From Bradyrhizobium sp. C9 (GTDB lineage Bacteria; Pseudomonadota; Alphaproteobacteria; Rhizobiales; Xanthobacteraceae), in the NCBI RefSeq assembly GCF_002532045.1, contig NZ_NWTG01000039.1, positions 1 to 51,280 on the forward strand: DNA of 51,280 nucleotides, in the 5' to 3' direction. The stretch's first letter is position 1, and each line of letters begins with the position of its first letter. Made by a program: the position numbers and the translations under genes. Under the pieces are notes generated by a model that made no database searches, was not told the DNA's origin, and was given only the letters and a program-made list of their open reading frames with translations. Of this stretch, positions 32,816-41,631 are shown one piece after another.

Positions 32816-33214
32816 ATGACCGCCAGGATCGAACGACCGCTTTCACCCCATATTCAGGCCTACCGGTGGACGCTGACGATGGCGCTGTCCATCGTCCACC
32901 GTGCCACAGGTTTGGCACTCTATTTCGGCACCCTGCTGCTGGCCTGGTGGCTGATCGCCGCCGCCACCGGCCCGACCGCCTACGCCAACGTCCAGGCCTT
33001 CACCGGCAGCGCGATCGGCAAGCTGATCGTGTTCGGCTACACATGGGCGCTGATGCACCATCTGTGCAGCGGTATCCGGCATTTCGTCTGGGACCTCGGC
33101 TACGGCTTCAAGGCCAATGAGCGCGAAGCGCTGACCTGGGGCGCGCTGGTCGCCGGCATCGCGCTGACCGTGCTGGTCTGGATCATAGCCTACGCGGTTG
33201 GAGGTGGACGATGA
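32816..33214 (+). CDS. sdhC: Succinate dehydrogenase cytochrome b556 subunit
   Basis: One of the two membrane anchors of complex II, holding haem b and the quinone site. The 132-residue protein starts with ERPLSPHIQAYRW, has SIVHRATGLALYFG at the first helix, and the haem-binding HHLCSGIRHFVWDLGYG in the second. Three helices are visible. Its stop overlaps the sdhD start by four bases (ATGA), so translation is coupled. It is the first gene of sdhCDAB. Confidence 0.95.
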   Translation: MTARIERPLSPHIQAYRWTLTMALSIVHRATGLALYFGTLLLAWWLIAAATGPTAYANVQAFTGSAIGKLIVFGYTWALMHHLCSGIRHFVWDLGYGFKANEREALTWGALVAGIALTVLVWIIAYAVGGGR

Positions 33215-33603
33215 GCGGCCCCTCTTCGATGCGTACGCCGCTGGAGCGCGTCCGCGGCCTCGGCTCCGCCCATACCGGCACGAGCGATTTCTGGCGCCAG
33301 CGCCTCACCGCGGTTGCGATGACGCTGCTGATCGTTCCCGTGATCGTCGTGGTGATCATGCTGATCGGCCGCAACCATGCCGGCGCGGCGCAGATCCTCG
33401 GCTCGATCCCGATCGCCATCATCCTGCTGCTCTTCATCGTCGCCAGCACCTGGCACATGAAGATCGGCATGCAGGTCGTGATCGAGGACTACATCCATAA
33501 CGAGAAGCTGAAGATCGCCAGCGTGATGGCGAACAACTTCTTCTGCGTCGCGGTCGCATTGGCCTCGATCTACGCAATCCTCAAATTGTCGTCGGGAGTA
33601 TAA
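33211..33603 (+). CDS. sdhD: Succinate dehydrogenase membrane anchor subunit
   Basis: The second anchor subunit of complex II. The 130-residue protein has a short N-terminal arm (PLERVRGLGSAHTGTSDFWR), three helices, and TWHMKIGMQVVIEDYIHNEK at the second helix, which holds the conserved His and Asp-Tyr of the haem and quinone sites. It overlaps sdhC by four bases and is followed by sdhA after three bases, a tight operon. Confidence 0.95.
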   Translation: MSGPSSMRTPLERVRGLGSAHTGTSDFWRQRLTAVAMTLLIVPVIVVVIMLIGRNHAGAAQILGSIPIAIILLLFIVASTWHMKIGMQVVIEDYIHNEKLKIASVMANNFFCVAVALASIYAILKLSSGV

Positions 33604-33606
33604 CCC

Positions 33607-35448
33607 ATGGCCGCTGAAGGTAACGGCAAGGCCACCAACGGAAGTGGCCCGGCCACCAATGGCAAGGCCTATCCGATCCAGGACCACACCTACGACGTCG
33701 TCGTGGTCGGCGCCGGCGGCGCAGGCCTGCGCGCCGTGGTCGGCTGTTCGGAAGCGGGCCTGCGCACCGCCTGCATCACCAAGGTGTTCCCGACCCGCTC
33801 GCACACCGTTGCGGCGCAGGGCGGCATCTCGGCCTCGCTCGGCAACATGCATCCGGACGACTGGCGCTGGCACATGTACGACACCGTGAAGGGGTCGGAC
33901 TGGCTCGGCGACCAGGACGCGATCGAATACATGGTGCGCAACGCGCCCGACGCGGTCTACGAGCTCGAGCATTGGGGCGTTCCGTTCTCGCGCACCGAGG
34001 ACGGCAAGATCTATCAGCGTCCGTTCGGCGGCATGACCATGGACTACGGCAAGGGCCAGGCGCAGCGCACCTGCGCGGCGGCCGACCGCACCGGCCACGC
34101 CATGCTGCACACGATGTATGGCCAGTCGCTGCGCCACTCGGCCGAGTTCTTCATCGAATTCTTCGCCATCGACCTGATCATGGACGACCAGGGCGTCTGC
34201 CGCGGCGTGATCGCGCTCAAGCTCGATGACGGCACGCTGCATCGCTTCCGCGCCCAGACCACGATCCTGGCGACCGGCGGCTATGGCCGCGCCTATGCGT
34301 CCTGCACCTCGGCGCACACCTGCACCGGCGACGGCGGCGGCATGGTGCTGCGCGCGGGCTTGCCGCTGCAGGACATGGAGTTCGTCCAGTTCCATCCGAC
34401 CGGCATCTACGGCTCGGGCTGTCTCGTCACCGAAGGCGCCCGCGGCGAAGGCGGCTATCTCGTCAACTCCGAGGGCGAGCGCTTCATGGAGCGCTACGCG
34501 CCGTCGGCCAAGGACCTCGCCTCGCGCGACGTCGTCTCGCGCGCGATGACGATCGAGATCCGCGAAGGCCGCGGCGTCGGCAAGAAGAAGGATCACATCT
34601 TCCTGCACCTCGATCACCTCGATCCGAAGGTGCTGCACGAGCGGCTGCCGGGCATCTCCGAATCGGCGAAGATCTTCGCGAATGTCGACGTCACCCGCGA
34701 GCCGATCCCGATCGTGCCGACCGTGCACTACAACATGGGCGGTATCGCCACGAACTATCACGCCGAGGTGCTGACCAAGCGCAACGGCGACGACAATTCG
34801 GTGGTGCCGGGCCTGATGGCGATCGGCGAAGCCGCCTGCGTTTCGGTGCATGGCGCCAACCGCCTCGGCTCCAACTCGCTGATCGACCTCGTGGTGTTCG
34901 GCCGCGCCGCGGCGCTACGCTTGGCCGACAAGCTGACGGCGAACGCCAAGCAGCCGGAGCTGCCGAAGGATTCGGCCGACCTCGCACTCGGCCGGCTCGA
35001 TCACTTCCGCCACGCCTCCGGCGGCACGCCGACCGCGAAGCTGCGCGACAGCATGCAGCATGTGATGCAAAACAATTGCGCGGTGTTCCGCACCGGCGAC
35101 GTGCTGCATGAAGGCCAGAACCTAATCCACAAGGTCTATGGCGGCGTCGGCGACATCTCGGTGTCGGACCGCTCGCTGGTCTGGAATTCCGACCTGGTCG
35201 AGACGCTGGAATTCGACAATCTGATCGTGCAGGCGATCGTGACGATGGATTCGGCGGCGAACCGCACCGAGAGCCGCGGCGCGCATGCGCGCGAGGATTT
35301 CTCGGCGCGCGACGACAAGAACTGGATGAAGCACACGCTGACCTGGATCGATCCGGCCGGCAAGACCACGATCGATTATCGTCCGGTCCACGACTACACG
35401 ATGACCAATGATGTGCAGTACATCCCGCCGAAGGCGCGGGTCTACTGA
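33607..35448 (+). CDS. sdhA: Succinate dehydrogenase flavoprotein subunit
   Basis: The catalytic subunit, oxidising succinate to fumarate on covalent FAD. The 613-residue protein has the FAD-binding VVVGAGGAGLRAVVGCSEAG, the flavinylation His in RSHTVAAQGGISASLGN, and the active-site regions QFHPTGIYGSGCLVTEGARG and HYNMGGIATNY. An extra Gly/Asn/Lys-rich stretch of about 25 residues precedes the fold. It ends with the expected YIPPKARVY. It lies between sdhD and sdhB in one operon. Confidence 0.97.
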   Translation: MAAEGNGKATNGSGPATNGKAYPIQDHTYDVVVVGAGGAGLRAVVGCSEAGLRTACITKVFPTRSHTVAAQGGISASLGNMHPDDWRWHMYDTVKGSDWLGDQDAIEYMVRNAPDAVYELEHWGVPFSRTEDGKIYQRPFGGMTMDYGKGQAQRTCAAADRTGHAMLHTMYGQSLRHSAEFFIEFFAIDLIMDDQGVCRGVIALKLDDGTLHRFRAQTTILATGGYGRAYASCTSAHTCTGDGGGMVLRAGLPLQDMEFVQFHPTGIYGSGCLVTEGARGEGGYLVNSEGERFMERYAPSAKDLASRDVVSRAMTIEIREGRGVGKKKDHIFLHLDHLDPKVLHERLPGISESAKIFANVDVTREPIPIVPTVHYNMGGIATNYHAEVLTKRNGDDNSVVPGLMAIGEAACVSVHGANRLGSNSLIDLVVFGRAAALRLADKLTANAKQPELPKDSADLALGRLDHFRHASGGTPTAKLRDSMQHVMQNNCAVFRTGDVLHEGQNLIHKVYGGVGDISVSDRSLVWNSDLVETLEFDNLIVQAIVTMDSAANRTESRGAHAREDFSARDDKNWMKHTLTWIDPAGKTTIDYRPVHDYTMTNDVQYIPPKARVY

Positions 35449-35466
35449 GAACGAAGGCGAGCAAGC

Positions 35467-36252
35467 ATGGTTGAATTCGCACTTCCGAAGAATTCGAAGA
35501 TTTCCGGCGGCAAGACCTGGCCGAAGCCGGCCGGCGCCACCGAGACGCGCGAATTCCGGGTGTATCGCTGGAACCCGGACGACGGCAAGAATCCGAGCGT
35601 CGACACCTACTATGTCGACACCCATGATTGCGGTCCGATGGTGCTGGACGGCCTGATCTGGATCAAGAACCACATCGATCCGACGCTGACCTTCCGCCGC
35701 TCCTGCCGCGAAGGCGTCTGCGGCTCCTGCGCGATGAACATCGACGGCCAGAACACCTTGGCCTGTACCAAGTCGATGCACGACGTCGGCGCCGGCGGCG
35801 CGGTGAAGGTCAATCCGCTGCCGCACCAGCCGGTGGTGAAGGACCTCGTCCCCGACCTGACCAATTTCTACGCCCAGTATGCCTCGATCGAGCCGTGGCT
35901 GAAGACCACGACGCCGACGCCGCAGAAGGAGTGGAGGCAGAGCCACGAAGACCGCGAGAAGCTCGATGGTCTCTATGAGTGCATCCTGTGCGCCTGCTGC
36001 TCGACCTCGTGCCCGAGCTACTGGTGGAACAGCGAGCGCTTCCTCGGACCCGCCGCGCTGCTGCAGGCGACGCGCTGGGTCACCGACAGCCGCGATGAAG
36101 CGACCGGCGAGCGGCTCGACAATCTCGAGGACCCGTTCCGCCTCTATCGCTGCCACACCATCATGAACTGCGCCAAGGCGTGCCCGAAGGGTCTCAATCC
36201 CTCCGAGGCGATCGCCGAGCTCAAGTTCAAGATGGTCGAACGCCAGATCTGA
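35467..36252 (+). CDS. sdhB: Succinate dehydrogenase iron-sulfur subunit
   Basis: Carries electrons from FAD to quinone through three clusters. The 261-residue protein shows the [2Fe-2S] ligands in CREGVCGSCAMNIDGQNTLAC's parts (CREGVCGSC and NTLAC), the [4Fe-4S] set in CILCACCSTSCPSYW and the [3Fe-4S] set with CHTIMNCAKACPKGLNP. It begins 18 bases after sdhA and closes the operon. A long hairpin follows at the convergent border with the Pat-type gene. Confidence 0.97.
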   Translation: MVEFALPKNSKISGGKTWPKPAGATETREFRVYRWNPDDGKNPSVDTYYVDTHDCGPMVLDGLIWIKNHIDPTLTFRRSCREGVCGSCAMNIDGQNTLACTKSMHDVGAGGAVKVNPLPHQPVVKDLVPDLTNFYAQYASIEPWLKTTTPTPQKEWRQSHEDREKLDGLYECILCACCSTSCPSYWWNSERFLGPAALLQATRWVTDSRDEATGERLDNLEDPFRLYRCHTIMNCAKACPKGLNPSEAIAELKFKMVERQI

Positions 36253-36262
36253 TCCGACGCAG

Positions 36263-36300
36263 CCGCGGCTGGCGCTGTTATCAGCGGCCAGCCGCCGCGG
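36263..36300. terminator. Long hairpin between converging sdhB and Pat-type genes
   Basis: Paired blocks CCGCG/CGCGG, GCTGGC/GCCAGC and GCTG/CAGC, with a TTAT loop and small bulges on the 3' side. It lies 10 bases after the sdhB stop and overlaps the last codons of the leftward gene. There is no T-run, so it may act as a bidirectional 3'-end structure rather than a classical terminator. Confidence 0.55.
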
Positions 36301-39031
36301 ATCGGATCAGGATATCAGCGCCGACCGCATCGACCACGGATCGATCGAGGTCGAGCACGACATCGACGATGCTGTGATCCTCGGGATCCATCGTGACGGT
36401 GAAGCCGAGATCGCGGCACATCCCGATCATCGTGGTGTTCTCGGTCAGCACCTGGCCGGACAGCCGCTTCAATCCCTCCGATCGCGCATAGTGGATCAGG
36501 AGCTGCATCAGCGCCCAGCCAAGCCCTTTGCCCTTGAGATCGGACTGCAGCAGGATCGCGTATTCGGCGTTCTGGTACAGCGAGTCCGAATGCAGCCGGA
36601 CCGCTCCCATCATCTCGCCGGTCGCCGGATCGAGTGCCACGAACGCCATCGCGCGCGCATAGTCGAGCTGGGTGAGTCGCGCGATGAAGGCGTGCGAAAA
36701 TTCCTTCATCGCATGGAAGAAGCGCAGCCTGAGATCTTCGGCGGTGACGCGCTTGAAGAACGCGGCGACCATCGGCTCGTCCTCCGGCCGCATCGGGCGC
36801 ACCGTGACGCGCGAGCCGTCGCGTAACGCCAGCTCGCCTTCCCATTGTGACGGGTAAGGCCTCACCGCCAGTCTGGTTTGACCGGCGAACAGCCGCGCCG
36901 GCTTGCGGATCGCCACCCGCGCATCGAGCGCGAGCACGCCGGCCTCGTCTGCCAGCATCGGATTGATATCGAGCTCGGCGACCTCCGGAATGTCGGCCGC
37001 CATCTGCGCCAGCTTGACCAGGGTGAGCGGCACCAGTTCGGATGGGACGGCCGGCACATCGCCATAGCCGCCGAGCAACCGCGAGACGCGCGTCCGCCCG
37101 ACCAGTTCATGGGCAAGATTCATGTCGAGCGGCGGCAGCGCCACCGCCTTGTCGTTGATCACCTCGACCGCAGGGCCGCCGCGGCCGAACACGATCACCG
37201 GGCCGAAGGTCGGGTCGTCGGCGATGCCGAGGATCAGTTCGCGCGCCGCGCGCCGCACGATCATCGGCTGGATCGTCACGCCTTGCAGCGTCGCATCCGG
37301 CCGCGCGTTTCGTGCGCGTTCCAGCACCGCCCTTGCTGCTTCGACGACGCTGTCCTTGGTGCGCAGGTCGAGGATGACCCCGCCGACATCGGAGGCGTGC
37401 CTGATGTCGCGCGAGAACACCCGGACCACGATCGCGTGCCCCTCGGCGAGGAACGGCGCCGCCTTCTCGGCAGCGTCCTCCGCGCTGTCAGCGACAACCG
37501 TCGTCACGATCGGAATGCGATAGGCCTCGAACAGCGCGACGATCTCGGCTGGATCGAGCCAGGCGCGCCCTTCCGACAGCGCCTTCACGACCACATGCCG
37601 CGCCGCGGCCGTCTCCGGCGTGAACACCGATGCGACACCCGGCGGGGTCGCGGCGAGCGCTGTGGAAGCCTCGCGATAGCGCACCAGATACATGAAGGCG
37701 CGCACCGCATCGTCCTCGGTCGGGAAGTGCGGAATCCGCGCCGCCTCGAAGATCGCGCCGGTACGCTCGTCGGCGCCGACCCACGCCGCAAGCACCAGTG
37801 CCGCGACCGCGCTTCGTTCGGTCCGGCGATCACGCACGCATTGCGCCACCGCCTCGGCAATGCCCTCGGCCGGCGCCACCGCGGTCTCGACATTCGCGAC
37901 CAGCACAGCGTCGTTGTTGGCGTCATCGAGCAGCGCGTTGAGCGCCACCACGTAGCGGGCGGCGTCGGCATCGCCCGCGATGTCGACGGGATTGGCGCAC
38001 GACCAGCCCTGCGGCAGCAACTCGTCGAGCCGCGCGATGGTCTGCGGCATCAGCGTCGCGGGAACGCCACCGAGCTCCGCCAGCCGATCGGTCGCGAGGA
38101 TGCCGAGCCCGCCGCCATTGGTCAGGATCGCGAGCCGGTTGCCGCGCGGCACGAAACCGCGGCCAAGCAGCTCGGCGCAGTCGAACAGCTGGCGAAGGTC
38201 GTAGACACGCAGCATGCCGGCGCGGCGGAACGCGGCATCATAGACTGCATCGGAGCCGGCCAGCGCGCCGGTGTGGGTCGCGGCGGCCCTTGCCCCCTCC
38301 GCCATCCGCCCCGACTTGACGATGATGACCGGCTTCATGCGCGCCGCGGCGCGCGCCGCCGACATGAACTTGCGCGCGTCCTTGACGGCTTCGAGGTAGA
38401 TCAGGATCGCGCCGGTATGATCATCGAGCGCGAAATAATCCAGGAGATCGGCGACGTCGACATCGAGCTGGTCGCCGATCGAGGCAATGCCGGAGAAGCC
38501 GAGCCGCCGTTCCGCCGCCCACTCGATCATCGCCGACGCGACCGCGCCGGACTGCGAGATCAGCGCGACATGGCCATCCGACGGCTGATGCGAGGCGAAG
38601 CTCGCATTGAGCTTCGCGCGCGGCACCATGATGCCGAGGCAATTCGGCCCGACCAGGCGCATGCCGTGTCGCCGTGCCGTCTGCTCCACGATCTCCGCGA
38701 GCGAGCCTGCGCCATAGCCGAGGCCGGCTGACAGGATCGCGGCACCGGCAACCCCGGCGAGCCCTGCCTCCGCCACGATCTCCGGAATCGCCGCCGCCGG
38801 TGCGCTGATGACGACGAGGTCCGGAATGAACGGAAGCGATCTCAGATCGGCGACGGTCGTCTCGCCGTCAACATCCGCATAGTTGCGGTTGACGAGGCCC
38901 AGCCTGCCGGCGAAGCCGCTCGCCTTGAGGTTTCGCAGCACCGCCGCGCCAAGCGACGACGGCCGCGGGCTGCCACCGACCACCGCGATGCTTCGAGGCG
39001 AAAATACCCGCTCCAGGCCGAACGTCGACAT
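36281..39031 (-). CDS. Pat-type fusion: NDP-forming acyl-CoA synthetase with GNAT acetyltransferase
   Basis: A 916-residue protein. Order of domains: CoA-binding (about 1-135), succinyl-CoA-ligase-like (about 150-300), ATP-grasp (about 480-720) and a C-terminal GNAT domain (about 740-895) with the acetyl-CoA loop QSDLKGKGLGWALM. This is the layout of Pat/YfiQ protein lysine acetyltransferases, which silence acetyl-CoA synthetase. H253 in THTGALAGSD aligns with the phosphohistidine of true NDP-forming synthetases, so the synthetase half may be active. The start is ATG 39031. It converges with sdhB and lies downstream of feoAB. Confidence 0.92.
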   Translation of the reverse strand: MSTFGLERVFSPRSIAVVGGSPRPSSLGAAVLRNLKASGFAGRLGLVNRNYADVDGETTVADLRSLPFIPDLVVISAPAAAIPEIVAEAGLAGVAGAAILSAGLGYGAGSLAEIVEQTARRHGMRLVGPNCLGIMVPRAKLNASFASHQPSDGHVALISQSGAVASAMIEWAAERRLGFSGIASIGDQLDVDVADLLDYFALDDHTGAILIYLEAVKDARKFMSAARAAARMKPVIIVKSGRMAEGARAAATHTGALAGSDAVYDAAFRRAGMLRVYDLRQLFDCAELLGRGFVPRGNRLAILTNGGGLGILATDRLAELGGVPATLMPQTIARLDELLPQGWSCANPVDIAGDADAARYVVALNALLDDANNDAVLVANVETAVAPAEGIAEAVAQCVRDRRTERSAVAALVLAAWVGADERTGAIFEAARIPHFPTEDDAVRAFMYLVRYREASTALAATPPGVASVFTPETAAARHVVVKALSEGRAWLDPAEIVALFEAYRIPIVTTVVADSAEDAAEKAAPFLAEGHAIVVRVFSRDIRHASDVGGVILDLRTKDSVVEAARAVLERARNARPDATLQGVTIQPMIVRRAARELILGIADDPTFGPVIVFGRGGPAVEVINDKAVALPPLDMNLAHELVGRTRVSRLLGGYGDVPAVPSELVPLTLVKLAQMAADIPEVAELDINPMLADEAGVLALDARVAIRKPARLFAGQTRLAVRPYPSQWEGELALRDGSRVTVRPMRPEDEPMVAAFFKRVTAEDLRLRFFHAMKEFSHAFIARLTQLDYARAMAFVALDPATGEMMGAVRLHSDSLYQNAEYAILLQSDLKGKGLGWALMQLLIHYARSEGLKRLSGQVLTENTTMIGMCRDLGFTVTMDPEDHSIVDVVLDLDRSVVDAVGADILIRSAAAGR

Positions 39032-39143
39032 TGCGTGGTCTCGCAGGGAACCCGTGGGTGCGCGCGAGGCGCCCCGAGCGAACTCTACTTCGTCGCCCGC
39101 CGCATTGCACCCAATGCCGCCGCGACACGACGCGACGGCCCGG

Positions 39144-41018
39144 CTAATGCAGCCCGAGCGCCTGTGCCAGATTGAAGGTCAGGAAGCTCGCGGCATAGGC
39201 CAGCGCGAGCATGTAGAGGAACGTCACCACCATCCACTTCGCGCCGCCGGTCTCGCGGCGGATTACCGCCAGCGTCGAAGCGCATTGCGGGGCGAAGATG
39301 TACCAGACCAGCATCGACAGCGCGGTCGCCAGCGTCCATTTCTGCGCCAGTACCTGGCCGATCTGCTCCGCCGCCTCCTTGCCGCCCTCGATCGAGTAAA
39401 CGGTGCCGAGCGCTGCGACCGCGACCTCGCGCGCCGCCATGCCCGGGATCAGCGCCACCGCGATCTGCCAGTTGAAGCCGATCGGCCGCAGCAGCGGCTC
39501 GAGCGCATGGCCGATCATCGCTGCGAAGCTGTAGTTGATCGCAGGGCCCTCGGCGCCGGCCGGCGCGGTCGGGAACGAGGCCAGGAACCAGATCAGCACC
39601 ATCATCGAGAGGATCGTGGTGCCGGCGCGATACAGGAACATCTTGGCGCGATTGAGCACGCCGATCGCGATGCTGCGCAGCCGCGGCACCTTGTAGTCGG
39701 GCAATTCCAGCATGAACGGCGCCGGCGCATGGTCGCGCCACAGGAAGAACTTTGCGATCGCCGAAACCGTCAGCGCGCTGGTGATGCCGGCGGCATAGAG
39801 GCCGAACATCACGAGCCCTTGCAGATTGACGAAGCCCCACAGCGAGGTCGCCGGAACGAAGGCCGAGATGATCAGCGTATAGACCGGAATCCGCGCCGAG
39901 CAGGTCATCAGCGGCGCGATCAGGATCGTGGTCAGGCGATCCCGCCGGTTATCGATCACCCGCGTCGCCATGATGCCGGGAATGGCGCAGGCAAAGCTCG
40001 ACAGCAGCGGAATGAAGGCGCGGCCATGCAGCCCGGCGCCGCCCATGATGCGGTCCATCAGGAATGCGGCCCGCGCCATGTAGCCGAAATCTTCCAGCAG
40101 CAGGATGAACAGGAAGATGATGATGATCTGCGGCAGGAACACGATGACGCTGCCGACGCCGGAAATCAGGCCGTTCTGCAGGAAGCTCTGCAACAGGCTC
40201 CAGCTTTCCGGCAGCAAATCATGGATCAGCTGTCCGAGCGCGGAGAAACCGTCCGACAGCAATTCCATCGCCGGCTGCGCCCAGGTGAACACCGCCTGGA
40301 ACATCACGAATAGGATCACGGCAAGGATCACGAGACCCCAGACCGGATGCAGCACGACCGAATCGATCCGGTTGGTCAGCGTGTCCGGCTTGGTCGGCAG
40401 CGTCACCGCTGCCGCGATGATGCGGTCGGCCTCGCGCTGCGCCGCCTTGAGATCGGCGATCGTCGGCGTCGCCCACTCGCTGGCCGTCGCCTCATGCGAC
40501 CGGGCCAGGAATTCGTCGGTCCGCTGCAAGAGCTCGTCGACGCCGCCCTTGCGGACCGCAACCGCGGTCACGATCGGCAGGCCGAGTTCCTGCGACATGC
40601 GATCGAGATCGATCGTCACGCCGCGCCGCTTCGCGATGTCGATCATGTTGAGCACGAGCATCATCGGCCGGCCGACGCGCTTCAGCTCGAGCACCAGCCG
40701 CAAGGTCAGCCGCAGATTGGTGGCATCTGCGACGCAGAGCACGAGATCGGGCACCGCCTCGCCGTCGAAGCGGCCGAGCACGATGTCGCGGGTGATCTCC
40801 TCGTCCGGGCTGCGGCCGCGCAGCGAATAGGTGCCGGGCAAGTCGAGCACCGTCACGCTGCGGCCCTCCGGCGTGACGAAACCGCCGGATTTGCGCTCGA
40901 CCGTGACGCCGGGGTAGTTCGCGACCTTCTGGCTGCTGCCGGTCAACCGATTGAACAGCGATGTCTTGCCGGTGTTCGGCGCGCCGACCAGCGCCAGGCG
41001 CAGGGATGCAGTTGTCAT
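39144..41018 (-). CDS. feoB: Ferrous iron transporter FeoB
   Basis: Inner-membrane Fe(II) importer with an N-terminal G-protein domain (about 1-165): P-loop GAPNTGKTSLFNRLTG, DLPGTYSLRGRS (G3) and NMID (G4). A linker domain follows, then the membrane part from about residue 220 with the two gate regions, including SSFACAIPGIMATR. At 624 residues it is shorter than E. coli FeoB (773), mainly in the C-terminal part. Its start overlaps the feoA stop by four bases, so translation is coupled. Confidence 0.96.
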   Translation of the reverse strand: MTTASLRLALVGAPNTGKTSLFNRLTGSSQKVANYPGVTVERKSGGFVTPEGRSVTVLDLPGTYSLRGRSPDEEITRDIVLGRFDGEAVPDLVLCVADATNLRLTLRLVLELKRVGRPMMLVLNMIDIAKRRGVTIDLDRMSQELGLPIVTAVAVRKGGVDELLQRTDEFLARSHEATASEWATPTIADLKAAQREADRIIAAAVTLPTKPDTLTNRIDSVVLHPVWGLVILAVILFVMFQAVFTWAQPAMELLSDGFSALGQLIHDLLPESWSLLQSFLQNGLISGVGSVIVFLPQIIIIFLFILLLEDFGYMARAAFLMDRIMGGAGLHGRAFIPLLSSFACAIPGIMATRVIDNRRDRLTTILIAPLMTCSARIPVYTLIISAFVPATSLWGFVNLQGLVMFGLYAAGITSALTVSAIAKFFLWRDHAPAPFMLELPDYKVPRLRSIAIGVLNRAKMFLYRAGTTILSMMVLIWFLASFPTAPAGAEGPAINYSFAAMIGHALEPLLRPIGFNWQIAVALIPGMAAREVAVAALGTVYSIEGGKEAAEQIGQVLAQKWTLATALSMLVWYIFAPQCASTLAVIRRETGGAKWMVVTFLYMLALAYAASFLTFNLAQALGLH

Positions 41019-41302
41019 TCGACGATCACAGCCATGGCTTCGCTCCGGCGCAGCGCGATCGTGATGTTGTCGACGCGCACCGCGATCGGATCCCGCCGGA
41101 TCGTACCTTCATGCAGGATTTCCACGCGCGCGCCCTCGACAAATCCCATCTCCACCAGGCGCTGCTCGAGCTCCTGCGGAGAGAGCGATGAGCCCGTCAC
41201 GAGCGCATCGAGCCTGATGATTTTTCCGACAAAACCGCGATCCGCATGTCCGAGCCGGATGTCCTGTAAATTGTCCTGGGAGCAGTTTGGATCGCCTGTC
41301 AT
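41015..41302 (-). CDS. feoA: Ferrous iron transport protein FeoA
   Basis: A 95-residue SH3-like protein that supports FeoB. The core reads LEQRLVEMGFVEGARVEILH followed by DPIAVRVDNITIALRRSEA, the usual FeoA fold. An N-terminal extension of about 20 residues (MTGDPNCSQDNLQDIRLGHA) precedes it; the true start could be internal, but ATG 41302 is the first candidate. It overlaps feoB by four bases. A palindrome lies 54 bases upstream. Confidence 0.94.
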   Translation of the reverse strand: MTGDPNCSQDNLQDIRLGHADRGFVGKIIRLDALVTGSSLSPQELEQRLVEMGFVEGARVEILHEGTIRRDPIAVRVDNITIALRRSEAMAVIVE

Positions 41303-41355
41303 GCGGCCTGTTTTTCAGCAGGTAGTCACAGGGTCAAGCATTTGCCCGTGAGAGG

Positions 41356-41372
41356 TTTTAGAACTCCTAAAA
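41356..41372. promoter_or_regulatory. Palindrome upstream of feoAB (possible iron-responsive operator)
   Basis: TTTTAG-N5-CTAAAA, a perfect 17-base palindrome 54 bases upstream of feoA. The half-site TTTAGAA equals the Irr iron-control-element half-site, but the spacing between TTTAG and CTAAA is five here rather than seven. It lies in the 329-base divergent gap 41303-41631 between feoA and the histidine kinase. The remainder of the gap is GC-rich with no further assigned signal. Confidence 0.5.
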
Positions 41373-41631
41373 ACAGCGCCGGGAAGCGTCATCCCGGTCG
41401 ATTTTCCGCTTGACTGGCGGCGGCGCTAACGGGGTCGTGATGACGCCCGGCAGCATCCGCCCTGCGCCGCCCCGGACGAGAGCCCTCCCAATCGATCGAT
41501 CCGATTTGGCCTCCGGTAACCTTGACCGGCGGCCGGATGACGAGGCCGCCGGCGCAGCAGGCGGCGGAATCGGGATTCGCTTTCTCCGGCGCGACGGTTT
41601 GCGTTAAGGTTCGCAAGAAGCCGGAGCGCCC

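Noticed and set aside
41356..41372. Canonical Fur box or FNR-type site before feoA
   Set aside because: The sequence matches neither the GATAAT-based Fur pattern nor TTGAT-N4-ATCAA.
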